A model generated the notes under the pieces. The model saw nothing but the letters and a program-made list of their open reading frames with translations, had not been told where the DNA came from and ran no database searches. Of a stretch of DNA of 7,220 nucleotides, positions 1 through 7,094 are shown piece by piece. The stretch is taken from positions 1 to 7,220 of the forward strand of contig CACXFE010000071.1 of assembly GCA_902766855.1 (NCBI GenBank). The letters are read 5' to 3'. Every line of letters starts with the position of its first letter. Positions within the stretch are counted from its first letter, which is position 1. The translations under genes and the position numbers were made by a program. This DNA comes from Oscillospiraceae bacterium (GTDB lineage Bacteria > Bacillota > Clostridia > Oscillospirales > Acutalibacteraceae).

Positions 1-513
1 AAGGAAGCGGTGCGCGTTACAAAAAACGGGAAAATCGGGGTGATCGGCACCGCGGCAACCGTGGCCAGCGGCAGCCACAAGCAGGCGATTGCATCCATCC
101 GCCCGGAGGCACAGGTAATGGCTTGCGCCTGTCCGCTCTTTGTTTCGATCGTGGAAGAAGGGTGGCTTTCGCCGGATGATACGGTGGTGCGGGAAATCGT
201 AACGCGCTATCTTCGCCCGATTATGGACTTCGGCGCGGATACTTTGATCCTCGGCTGTACGCATTACCCCCATTTGCGGGCGGCTATCCGTGCGGTGGCG
301 GGGGATGTTACTTTAATTGATCCCGGTGTTGCGGTGGCGCACGCCGTGCAGGATTATTTAAGAAAAAATAACCTTCAAAACGATCGCGAAACGGGGAGTT
401 GCCGCTTTTATGTCAGCGATAAACCGCAGTCTTTCCAGAAAACCGCCTCGATTCTGCTCGGTGAGGAAATTGACGAAGCGAAAGTGGAACAGGTGGAGTT
501 GAAAAATCTATGA
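1..513 (+). CDS. murI: Glutamate racemase, C-terminal part (5' end outside window)
   Basis: Glutamate racemase interconverts L- and D-glutamate without a cofactor in the cytoplasm, supplying D-Glu for peptidoglycan. The reading frame is open from base 1, so the gene runs in from the left; the GTG at 10 is an internal valine, not a start. About 170 residues are present of roughly 265 usual for the family. Visible landmarks are the GVIGTAATV segment (codons from about 37), the ACPLFV...VEEGW block (about 130-170), and LGCTHYP with the second catalytic Cys at 256-258 and its neighbouring His. The first catalytic Cys and Asp lie in the missing N-terminal half. The C-terminal FYVSD and LLGEEI segments are family-typical. 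Oddities: His replaces the usual Tyr in the SGxY stretch after the GTAAT motif, and Ser follows ACPLFV where Pro is common. The stop overlaps the next start by 4 nt (ATGA), suggesting translational coupling. Confidence 0.95.
   Translation, partial: KEAVRVTKNGKIGVIGTAATVASGSHKQAIASIRPEAQVMACACPLFVSIVEEGWLSPDDTVVREIVTRYLRPIMDFGADTLILGCTHYPHLRAAIRAVAGDVTLIDPGVAVAHAVQDYLRKNNLQNDRETGSCRFYVSDKPQSFQKTASILLGEEIDEAKVEQVELKNL
491..498 (+). promoter_or_regulatory. Ribosome binding site for the DUF1934 gene
   Basis: AGGTGGAG lies inside the 3' end of murI, 11 nt before the ATG at 510. The spacing is a little long, but the site together with the ATGA stop/start overlap supports that start. Confidence 0.55.
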
Positions 514-935
514 TCAAAGATGTTATCATTGATATTAAAGGCACCCAGGAAAACGATGAGGGAAAAAATGTAATCGAACTGAATACCGAAGGGCGCTTCG
601 GCAGCAAGGACGGCGAATATTTTTTAAGTTATGATGAAGGGGAATTATCGGGACTTGGAAATGTGAAAACCGTGTTGGTGGTACGCCCGGATCACTCGGT
701 ACTGCTTACGAGAAGCGGATCGCTGGAAAGCCGGTTTGAAATCGAAGCGGGGAAGCGCAGTCTTTCTGCCTATCATACCCCGGAAGGGGAAATGATGCTG
801 GGCTTTTACGGGGAATCGGTTGAACACGATTTATCCGAGGAAGGCGGTAATATCTCCATGGTTTATACGATCGATTCCAATTTGGAACTGGTCAGCCGTA
901 ATACAGTCAAAATATCTGTCAGAGGAGCGCAGTAA
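510..935 (+). CDS. DUF1934 domain protein, YwiB-like beta-barrel
   Basis: A 141-residue cytoplasmic protein of the DUF1934 family (Bacillus subtilis YwiB is a member), thought to fold as a small calycin-like beta-barrel; its biochemical role is not established. Family traits seen here are the alternating strand pattern throughout, L-T-R-S-G at residues 66-70, the AGKR segment at 80-83, YHTPEG at 88-93 (family usually TPYG) and the LSEEGGNISMVYTID stretch at 108-122. There is no signal peptide or membrane segment, and length is normal for the family. It starts in a 4-nt overlap with murI and its stop abuts the argS start, so translation of all three genes is probably coupled. Location directly before argS is the usual place for this family in Firmicutes, which strengthens the call, but no functional link to arginyl-tRNA synthesis is demonstrated by the sequence. 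Confidence 0.88.
   Translation: MIKDVIIDIKGTQENDEGKNVIELNTEGRFGSKDGEYFLSYDEGELSGLGNVKTVLVVRPDHSVLLTRSGSLESRFEIEAGKRSLSAYHTPEGEMMLGFYGESVEHDLSEEGGNISMVYTIDSNLELVSRNTVKISVRGAQ
922..927 (+). promoter_or_regulatory. Ribosome binding site for argS
   Basis: GAGGAG sits 8 nt before the ATG at 936, within the last codons of the DUF1934 gene. It fixes the argS start immediately after the upstream TAA. Confidence 0.75.
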
Positions 936-2624
936 ATGTCATATCTTGTTGCCAAAACGAAAGAACAGGTGAAGGAGGCTCTGATCGCCGCCGCCGAAAA
1001 AGCCATGGCCGCCGGGGATCTGCCGCAGGCGGAACTGCCGGATTTTACCATTACCGTGCCGCCCAATCGCGAGCATGGAGATTACGCGGTAAACGCCGCG
1101 ATGATGTGGGCGAAAGCGTTTCAAAGCGCCCCGCGCAAAATCGCGGAAATTTTGCTTGAAAAGGCGGATTTCGCGGGAACCATGATCGATCACGCGGAAA
1201 TCGCCGGCCCCGGATTTATGAATTTCTTTTTATCAGATTCCTATTACGCCGGGATCCTGATGGATGCCTGTGACAAAAAGGAAGCATATGGGACAAGCCG
1301 TTACGGCGAAGGAAAGCGCGTTTTGGTGGAATTTGTTTCCGCTAATCCGACAGGGCCGATGCACATCGGCAATGCCCGCGGCGGCGCTTTGGGCGATTGC
1401 CTTGCCGCGGTGTTGGAAGCGGCAGGCTACACGGTAGAGCGTGAATTTTATATCAACGACGCGGGAAATCAGATCAACAAATTCGGTTTATCGCTCGATC
1501 TGAGGTATCTCCAATTATACCGTGATGGCATCGAAATGCCCGAGGACTCCTATCATGGGGAAGATATTATCGAACACGCCAAGGCGTTTGCCGCGATTCA
1601 CGGGGATTCTTATGTTGCCAAATCCGAAGAGGAACGCCGCAAAGCATTGGTGGCGTTTGCTTTGCCGAAAAATATCGAAGGGTTAAAAACCGATCTTGCC
1701 AAATATCGCATTCACTATGATACCTGGTTCAAAGAAAGCACCCTGCATGAGAACGGGGAAACCGCCCGGATGATCGACCTGTTGAAACAAAGCGGATATA
1801 CTTACGAAGAGGAAGGGGCGCTTTGGTTTCAAGCCACGGCTTTCGGTTGTGATAAAGATTTTGTGCTGGTACGCGCCAACGGTTTTCCGACCTATGTGGT
1901 GCCCGATATTGCGTACCATTATAACAAACTGGTTACCCGCGGGTTTGATAAAGCCATTGATATTTTAGGGGCGGATCATCACGGTTATGTGCCGCGCCTC
2001 AAAGCGGCTTTGACCGCGCTCGGGATCGATGCCGACCGGCTGGACGCGGTTTTGATGCAGATGGTGCGCCTGGTGCGCGACGGCGAGGTGATCAAGGCCT
2101 CCAAACGCTCCGGCAAGGCGATCACGCTGGTCACCCTGCTTGATGAGGTGCCGATCGACGCGGCGCGCTTCTTCTTCAATTTGCGGGAGCCGAACAGTCA
2201 TTTTGATTTTGACCTTGATCTTGCCGTGAACGAATCGAACAGCAATCCGGTTTATTATGTACAGTACGCGCATGCCCGTATATGCAGTATTTTCCGCAAT
2301 TTGGCGGAGGACGGCATTACCCCGCGCGCTTGCACGGAAGAAGAACTGAATCTCTTAAAAGCGCCGGAAGAGCGGGAACTGATTCTGCATATTGCGGCTT
2401 TGACCGATGAGATCATCCAAGCCGCCAAAACCTATGATCCGGCACGCATCACCCATTATGTGACCGAACTGGCCACGAAATTCCATAAGTTTTACGCCGC
2501 TTGCCGCGTGAAAGGAATCGATGAATCGCTGATGCAGGCGAGGCTGACGCTTTGCGCCGTGACGGCAACGGTTTTGAAAAATGTTTTAACACTGATGAAA
2601 ATCGGTGCGCCGGAAAAAATGTAA
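936..2624 (+). CDS. argS: Arginine--tRNA ligase (class Ia)
   Basis: Cytoplasmic arginyl-tRNA synthetase, which uses ATP to charge tRNA-Arg with arginine. The 562 residues match the usual bacterial length of about 550-580. Domains in order: N-terminal Add-1 tRNA-elbow domain (about 1-115) containing the REHGDYAVNAAM motif at 45-56; catalytic Rossmann domain with SANPTGPMHIGNARGG, the HIGH-type signature being HIGN at 143-146, then YINDAGNQ at 172-179; GADHHGYVPRLKAA at 345-358; the KMSKS-equivalent loop KASKRSG at 387-393; and the alpha-helical anticodon-binding domain with YVQYAHARI at 441-449, FHKFYAACRV at 516-525 and the terminal APEKM. The KMSKS loop is degenerate, as is common in bacterial ArgRS, and the Lys and Ser positions are kept, so the enzyme should be active. 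The start follows the DUF1934 stop with no gap and has a good ribosome binding site. Confidence 0.98.
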   Translation: MSYLVAKTKEQVKEALIAAAEKAMAAGDLPQAELPDFTITVPPNREHGDYAVNAAMMWAKAFQSAPRKIAEILLEKADFAGTMIDHAEIAGPGFMNFFLSDSYYAGILMDACDKKEAYGTSRYGEGKRVLVEFVSANPTGPMHIGNARGGALGDCLAAVLEAAGYTVEREFYINDAGNQINKFGLSLDLRYLQLYRDGIEMPEDSYHGEDIIEHAKAFAAIHGDSYVAKSEEERRKALVAFALPKNIEGLKTDLAKYRIHYDTWFKESTLHENGETARMIDLLKQSGYTYEEEGALWFQATAFGCDKDFVLVRANGFPTYVVPDIAYHYNKLVTRGFDKAIDILGADHHGYVPRLKAALTALGIDADRLDAVLMQMVRLVRDGEVIKASKRSGKAITLVTLLDEVPIDAARFFFNLREPNSHFDFDLDLAVNESNSNPVYYVQYAHARICSIFRNLAEDGITPRACTEEELNLLKAPEERELILHIAALTDEIIQAAKTYDPARITHYVTELATKFHKFYAACRVKGIDESLMQARLTLCAVTATVLKNVLTLMKIGAPEKM

Positions 2625-2631
2625 GGCTGAA

Positions 2632-2638
2632 AGGGGAG
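2632..2638 (+). promoter_or_regulatory. Ribosome binding site deciding the pncB start
   Basis: AGGGGAG lies 9 nt before the ATG at 2648, in the short argS-pncB gap. This favours 2648 over the in-frame ATG at 2552, which would put 32 extra unrelated residues inside argS. Confidence 0.8.
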
Positions 2639-2647
2639 AACACCGCA

Positions 2648-4090
2648 ATGGAACGAACCGAGAAAAATCTGACCATGATCATGGATCTGTATGAAATGAC
2701 CATGGCAAACGGCTTTTTTACAAGCGACATGAAGGATACCATCACCTATTTTGATATGTTTTTCCGCCGCGTACCGGATGACGGCGGCTATGCCATCATG
2801 GCGGGGATCGAACAACTGATCGAGTATATGAACGATCTGCATTTTACGGATGAGGATATTGCCTATCTTGAAGGGCTTCATTTGTTTTCGCCGGAATTTA
2901 TTGACTATCTTCGTGATTTTAAGTTTTCCTGTGATGTGTGGGCGGTGCCGGAAGGCTCGGTCATCTTCCCGCAGGAGCCGATCGTGACCGTTCGCGGCCC
3001 GGCAATGCAGGCACAGATGTTGGAAACCATGCTGTTGCTGACGGTGAATCACCAGTCTTTGATCGCCACCAAGGCCAACCGCATCACACGCTCGGCACAG
3101 GGGCGGCCGGTCATGGAGTTCGGCGCCCGAAGAGCGCACGGCTCCGGCGCCGCTTATTACGGTGCGCGTGCCGCGATCATCGGCGGATGCACCGGCACTT
3201 CCTGCGTGTTGACCGCGAAAGATTTCGGCGTGCCGGCTTCCGGCACCATGGCGCATAGTTGGGTGCAGTTGTTCGATGACGAATATACCGCCTTTAAAAC
3301 TTATGCGGAAAAATACCCGGATAGTTGCTTATTGCTGGTGGATACCTATAATGTGTTAAAATCCGGCATTCCTAACGCGATCAAGGTATTTAATGAAGTG
3401 TTGGCGCCGCTCGGAAAACGCCCGCTCGGGATCCGTATCGACAGTGGGGACATCACCTATCTTACCAAACGCGCCCGCAAAATGCTGGATGCGGCGGGGT
3501 ATCCCGATTGTAAAATCTGCATTTCCAATTCGCTGGATGAGTACCTCATCCGGGAATTGATCCAGCAGGGCGCACAGATCGACAGTTTCGGCGTGGGCGA
3601 ACGCCTGATCACCGCGTCAAGCGAGGCGGTTTTCGGCGGGGTCTACAAACTGGCGGCGGTCGATAAAAACGGAACCGTGACGCCGAAAATCAAGATCAGC
3701 GAGAATACCGCGAAAATCACCCTTCCGGGTGTAAAAATCCCGTGGCGTTTATACGATCGGACAACCGGCAAAGCGATTGCGGATGTGATCACGCTCGGGC
3801 ATGAAAAGATTTCTTCGGATGAGCCGTATGAAATTTTCGATCCCGAACACACCTGGAAACGCAAGGTGGTAACCGATTTTGTTGCCAAAAAATTACAGGT
3901 GCCGATCTTCAAAAACGGGCGGCAGGTATATGATTCACCGTCCGTGAAGGAAATCGCCAAATACCGTGCGGAGCAGGTGGATTCTCTTTGGGATGAAGTG
4001 ACGCGCTTTGAAAATCCGCATACCTATTATGTGGATCTTTCGGAAGACCTTTGGCAGTTGCGGAACGATTTACTCAACAAACTCTCATAA
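2648..4090 (+). CDS. pncB: Nicotinate phosphoribosyltransferase
   Basis: Catalyses nicotinate + PRPP (with ATP) to nicotinate mononucleotide and pyrophosphate, the entry step of the Preiss-Handler NAD salvage pathway; cytoplasmic. From the ATG at 2648 the protein has 480 residues, normal for the bacterial form related to human NAPRT. Signatures: N-terminal MDLYEMTMANGFF (12-24), quinolinate-PRTase-like N-terminal domain, EFGARRAHG (157-165) with the substrate-contacting arginines, GTMAHSW (199-205) whose His203 corresponds to the phosphorylated catalytic His, GIRIDSGD (261-268) for ribose/phosphate binding, and FGVGERL (314-320). No key residue appears lost. It follows argS by 23 nt and precedes the lipoprotein by 11 nt. 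Nothing in the short upstream gap looks like a NiaR/NrtR-type operator, so NAD-responsive control of its own is not evident. Assignment rests on motifs recalled from the family. Confidence 0.95.
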   Translation: MERTEKNLTMIMDLYEMTMANGFFTSDMKDTITYFDMFFRRVPDDGGYAIMAGIEQLIEYMNDLHFTDEDIAYLEGLHLFSPEFIDYLRDFKFSCDVWAVPEGSVIFPQEPIVTVRGPAMQAQMLETMLLLTVNHQSLIATKANRITRSAQGRPVMEFGARRAHGSGAAYYGARAAIIGGCTGTSCVLTAKDFGVPASGTMAHSWVQLFDDEYTAFKTYAEKYPDSCLLLVDTYNVLKSGIPNAIKVFNEVLAPLGKRPLGIRIDSGDITYLTKRARKMLDAAGYPDCKICISNSLDEYLIRELIQQGAQIDSFGVGERLITASSEAVFGGVYKLAAVDKNGTVTPKIKISENTAKITLPGVKIPWRLYDRTTGKAIADVITLGHEKISSDEPYEIFDPEHTWKRKVVTDFVAKKLQVPIFKNGRQVYDSPSVKEIAKYRAEQVDSLWDEVTRFENPHTYYVDLSEDLWQLRNDLLNKLS

Positions 4091-4095
4091 GGAAG
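4089..4095 (+). promoter_or_regulatory. Ribosome binding site for the lipoprotein gene
   Basis: AAGGAAG overlaps the pncB stop codon and lies 6 nt before the ATG at 4102. It selects 4102 over the in-frame ATG at 4051, which lies within pncB and would place 17 polar residues before the signal peptide. Confidence 0.7.
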
Positions 4096-4101
4096 ATCAA
4101 A

Positions 4102-4677
4102 ATGAAAAAAATCATTTGTCTGTTTTTGGCTTGTTTGCTTTTCTTCGGGCTGACAGCCTGCGGGGGAAAGAACACTTCTTCCGACGATGGCGCGACGGTG
4201 GATCTCGAATACTATGCGCAACTCGGCAAAATCCCGGAATGCCCTTACAAATTAGGGGATGATGTGGATGCCGTGAATGCGGAATTATCCGAGCGGGCCG
4301 CCTCTTATCACGGCGGGGAAAACGGCGATACTGTGATTTATAATGTGACCGAAGGGGAGCAATCGGTTTGCATTGATAACGGTCTGTTTTTATATTATTA
4401 TGAGATCGCCAAGAAGGAAAAAGGACTTTCTTTCATTGTGGATTTTGCGACCGCGTACGGTTTTGACATCGGTACGATCAGCACGGAAGTAAAAAAAGCG
4501 TTTTCCGCGTATCCTTGCACCGAGCGGGACGCTGACGCGGAAGAACTGTTCTTTTTATACGGTTCTTCCGGTACGGTTTTAGAATATCAGTTCGGCAGTC
4601 GGAGCGTGTGGTTTGTCTTTGAAGATAACAGTTTATGCGCCACCGTGATTACCGACCGCGAGAACTGGCGTTTATGA
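4102..4677 (+). CDS. Small lipoprotein of unknown function
   Basis: I do not recognise the family. The 191-residue product begins MKK, then a hydrophobic stretch (about 4-18) and the lipobox LTAC with Cys20, followed by Gly-Gly and a short Ser/Asp-rich linker: a clear type II signal peptide, so the mature protein should be lipid-anchored on the outer face of the cytoplasmic membrane. The rest (about 35-191) is acidic and mixed alpha/beta with no catalytic motif visible. Two segments look alike: YKLGDDVDAV... (49 onward) and FDIGTISTEV... (121 onward), each a short helix after an LG/IG turn followed by beta strands rich in aromatics; this may be a duplicated module, which I infer by eye only. 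Extra cysteines lie at 47, 90, 139 and 179. It sits 11 nt after pncB and 11 nt before lon with normal base composition, so it appears to be a real member of the operon. Confidence 0.85.
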   Translation: MKKIICLFLACLLFFGLTACGGKNTSSDDGATVDLEYYAQLGKIPECPYKLGDDVDAVNAELSERAASYHGGENGDTVIYNVTEGEQSVCIDNGLFLYYYEIAKKEKGLSFIVDFATAYGFDIGTISTEVKKAFSAYPCTERDADAEELFFLYGSSGTVLEYQFGSRSVWFVFEDNSLCATVITDRENWRL

Positions 4678-4684
4678 AAGGTGA
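4677..4684 (+). promoter_or_regulatory. Ribosome binding site deciding the lon start
   Basis: AAAGGTGA directly follows the lipoprotein stop and is 4 nt from the ATG at 4689 (7 nt if only AAAGG is counted). It supports 4689 over the in-frame ATG at 4674, which overlaps the lipoprotein stop but has no comparable site in front of it. Confidence 0.6.
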
Positions 4685-4688
4685 ACAT

Positions 4689-7094
4689 ATGGCACAGAAC
4701 AATTCAGAAAATCAAGCAATATTGCCGATCCTTGCCCTGCGCGGGCTGGTGTTGTTTCCGGGAACGGCGCTGACTTTTGATGTGGTGCGCACGCGTTCTC
4801 TCGCGGCGATCCGATATGCGATGGATCATGATCGGATGATCCTTGCGGTCACGCAAAAAGATGCGTTTACAGAGGAAGCCAAGGCGGACGATTTGTATGA
4901 AATCGGGTGTGTTGGCAAATTGCGCCAAGTGTTGAAAGTGACCGATGAAATGTCCAAAGTGGTTTTGGAAGGCGTTTCGCGCGTTTCCCTGCACGAGGTG
5001 TACGAACGCCCGGATTGCCTGTTCGCGGCGGCGGAACTTTTGGGGGACGCGCCCGTTAAAAACCGCCCGATTTATGTGGAAACGGTTTTGCGAAGAGTGA
5101 AAACACAGTTTGATAAATTTATCAGCGTGTTTCACGGCATTGCGCCCGATGTGACTTTGCGGGTCACGGCGGCGGATGATCTTGGGTTTCTTACCGATTT
5201 TATTGCCGCGAATATTCCGGCACCGTATGATGATAAGCAGTATGTTTTAGAGCAGCATGATGTGATCCGCCGGGCGAAAATTCTGATCGATTTATTGGAA
5301 AAAGAACGCGAAATTGCCAAAATTGATCAGCAAATCGGCGCAAAAACACGGGAAGCGATCGACGAAAATCAGCGGGAATACTATCTGCGCGAGCAGATCA
5401 AGGTGATCAGCAGCGAGTTGTACGGGGATGACGAAGTAGCCGAATCGGAAGAATACCACGAGCGCATTGAAGCGATGAACGCACCCGATGAAGTGAAAGA
5501 AAAACTGCATAGCGAAGTGTTGAAACTTTTTAAAATGCCGCCCGGATCTCATGAAGGAACGGTGATTCGCGGGTATCTTGATACCTGCCTTGCTTTGCCA
5601 TGGAATGAAGTGACGCAGGCCAAAGTGGATTTAAAACGCTCTGCCAAGATTTTAGACCGTGATATTTACGGGATGCAGAAGGTAAAAGAACGAATTTTGG
5701 AAATGCTTGCGGTATATGCGCTGGCGCCTGATATGAAAGGGCAGATCCTTTGCCTGATCGGGCCGCCGGGCGTGGGAAAAACCTCCATCGGCAAAACCAT
5801 CGCGGAGTGTATGGGCAGAAAATTTGCCCGCATTTCTCTCGGCGGTGTGCATGATGAGGCTGAAATTCGCGGGCATCGCAAAACCTATATCGGTTCGATG
5901 CCGGGCAAAATCATTGACGCCGTAAAAAACGCGGGCAGTGGAAATCCGCTGATTTTGCTGGATGAAGTGGACAAACTCGGCAATGATTATCGCGGGGATC
6001 CTTCCTCGGCGTTGCTCGAAGTGCTTGACCCGGAGCAAAATAATACCTTTGTGGATCATTTTATCGAAATACCGTATGATTTAAGTAAGGCGGTCTTTAT
6101 CGCAACCGCCAATACCGCGGCAACCATTCCCGCGCCGTTGCTTGACCGTATGGAAGTGATTGAGATCGCGGGATATACCAGGGAAGAAAAATTCCAGATT
6201 GCCAAGCGGCACCTGATCCCGCGGCAGATCACACGGCACGGATTACAGCCGAAACAACTGCGTTTTGCCGATAGCGCCATTTACGCATTGATTGATTTTT
6301 ATACCCGTGAAGCCGGCGTTCGGAAACTGGAACGCACGGTGGCGTCCCTTTGCAGAAAATCCGCCAAGCGGATTGCTTCGGGGGAAGAAAAGCGGATCTC
6401 TTTGAAAGCGTCCGACGCCGAAGCCATGCTCGGGAAGCACCGTTATCGCCCCGAAGTCATTTTAGAGCAGGACGAGATCGGCATCATCAACGGCCTTGCC
6501 TGGACAAGCGTAGGCGGAGAAATCATGCAGTTGGAGATTTCTTCCATGCCGGGCACCGGGAAGATAGAACTGACCGGCTCACTCGGAAATGTGATGAAAG
6601 AATCGGCCGCGGCGGCGATCAGTTATGTGCGTGCAAACGCCGATCGTTATCACATTGATCCCGATTTTTACAAAACTTGTGATATTCATATTCATGCCAC
6701 CGAAGCCGCAATCCCGAAAGACGGGCCTTCTGCCGGCGTTACGATGACGGTGGGGTTGATTTCGGCATTGGCGGGGCTTCCTGTACGGCGCGATATTGCC
6801 ATGACCGGGGAAGTAACCATTCGCGGGCGCGTGCTGCCGATCGGCGGCCTGCGCGAAAAATCCATGGCGGCTTATACCGGCGGGGTGACCACCGTTTTCA
6901 TCCCGAAAGAGAATGTGTCCGATCTTGACGAGGTGGATGAGGTCGTAAAATCGCATCTCTGTTTTGTTCCCGTTTCGCAAGTGGATGAGATTGTGCGGCA
7001 GGCTTTGGTTTTCCCGGAGCATCATGAATCGCCCGAGCCGGCGCATTACGGGGTAATCCCCGCGAAAGAATCCCCCCAAGCGGTGAGACAATGA
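4689..7094 (+). CDS. lon: ATP-dependent protease LonA
   Basis: Cytoplasmic homohexameric AAA+ serine protease that degrades misfolded and selected regulatory proteins. The 801 residues from 4689 are in the usual range (about 770-810). Order of parts: N-terminal substrate-binding LON domain starting ILPILALRGLVLFPG (about 11-205); coiled-coil helical linker rich in Glu/Lys and containing QREYYLREQ (228-236); AAA+ module with Walker A GPPGVGKT (358-365), RGHRKTYIGSMPG (394-406), Walker B LILLDEVDK (421-429), sensor-1 Asn475 in TAN and sensor-2 Arg545 in GVRKLER; protease domain with PKDGPSAG (676-683, catalytic Ser681) and GGLREK (719-724, catalytic Lys724). All catalytic residues are present. 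A tail of about 25 residues rich in Pro, Glu and His follows the last conserved helix. No CtsR, HrcA/CIRCE or other heat-shock operator is visible in the 11 nt before the gene, so control presumably comes from further upstream. The stop overlaps engB by 4 nt. Confidence 0.98.
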   Translation: MAQNNSENQAILPILALRGLVLFPGTALTFDVVRTRSLAAIRYAMDHDRMILAVTQKDAFTEEAKADDLYEIGCVGKLRQVLKVTDEMSKVVLEGVSRVSLHEVYERPDCLFAAAELLGDAPVKNRPIYVETVLRRVKTQFDKFISVFHGIAPDVTLRVTAADDLGFLTDFIAANIPAPYDDKQYVLEQHDVIRRAKILIDLLEKEREIAKIDQQIGAKTREAIDENQREYYLREQIKVISSELYGDDEVAESEEYHERIEAMNAPDEVKEKLHSEVLKLFKMPPGSHEGTVIRGYLDTCLALPWNEVTQAKVDLKRSAKILDRDIYGMQKVKERILEMLAVYALAPDMKGQILCLIGPPGVGKTSIGKTIAECMGRKFARISLGGVHDEAEIRGHRKTYIGSMPGKIIDAVKNAGSGNPLILLDEVDKLGNDYRGDPSSALLEVLDPEQNNTFVDHFIEIPYDLSKAVFIATANTAATIPAPLLDRMEVIEIAGYTREEKFQIAKRHLIPRQITRHGLQPKQLRFADSAIYALIDFYTREAGVRKLERTVASLCRKSAKRIASGEEKRISLKASDAEAMLGKHRYRPEVILEQDEIGIINGLAWTSVGGEIMQLEISSMPGTGKIELTGSLGNVMKESAAAAISYVRANADRYHIDPDFYKTCDIHIHATEAAIPKDGPSAGVTMTVGLISALAGLPVRRDIAMTGEVTIRGRVLPIGGLREKSMAAYTGGVTTVFIPKENVSDLDEVDEVVKSHLCFVPVSQVDEIVRQALVFPEHHESPEPAHYGVIPAKESPQAVRQ
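7082..7087 (+). promoter_or_regulatory. Weak ribosome binding site for engB
   Basis: GGTGAG lies only 3 nt from the ATG at 7091, which is tighter than ideal. Coupling through the ATGA overlap with the lon stop may compensate. Confidence 0.35.

Larger units (their letters stand above)
510..7094 (+). other. Probable co-transcribed, partly translationally coupled gene cluster
   Basis: Seven same-strand genes are packed with junctions of -4, 0, +23, +11, +11 and -4 nt. No rho-independent terminator (stem plus T-run) is seen in any gap and none is long enough to hold both a terminator and a promoter. I infer one transcription unit extending beyond both window edges; promoters hidden within coding sequence cannot be excluded. 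Confidence 0.7.

Noticed and set aside
387..393. Not a true gene feature but the KASKRSG loop of ArgRS (protein residues) as evidence of a defective synthetase
   Set aside because: Degenerate KMSKS loops are common in bacterial arginyl-tRNA synthetases, and the key Lys and Ser positions are kept. The coordinates given here are residue numbers; in DNA the loop is at about 2094-2114.
2574..2602. TTGAAA at 2574-2579 as a -35 box for a pncB promoter
   Set aside because: No -10 element at suitable distance; the region is conserved argS coding sequence.
2552..2647. Extended pncB start at 2552
   Set aside because: It would overlap argS by 73 nt, add 32 residues absent from the family, and ignore the good ribosome binding site before 2648.
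2673..2684. 12-bp perfect palindrome CCATGATCATGG near the start of pncB
   Set aside because: It encodes part of the conserved N-terminal motif, is short, and similar GATC-centred palindromes occur elsewhere (for example 4824-4833); chance and codon use explain it.
2492..3256. A 254-codon open frame on the minus strand across the argS-pncB junction
   Set aside because: It lies opposite two strongly supported genes, its product is His/Arg-rich low-quality sequence with no family resemblance, and it has no ribosome binding site; it is a shadow of the coding strand.
4463..4491. TTGACA at 4463-4468 as a -35 box for a lon promoter
   Set aside because: At 16-18 nt spacing there is no credible TATAAT-like -10 element.
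6579..7091. A 170-codon minus-strand open frame opposite the 3' end of lon
   Set aside because: It is antisense to the conserved Lon protease domain, with composition expected from the reverse complement of its codons.
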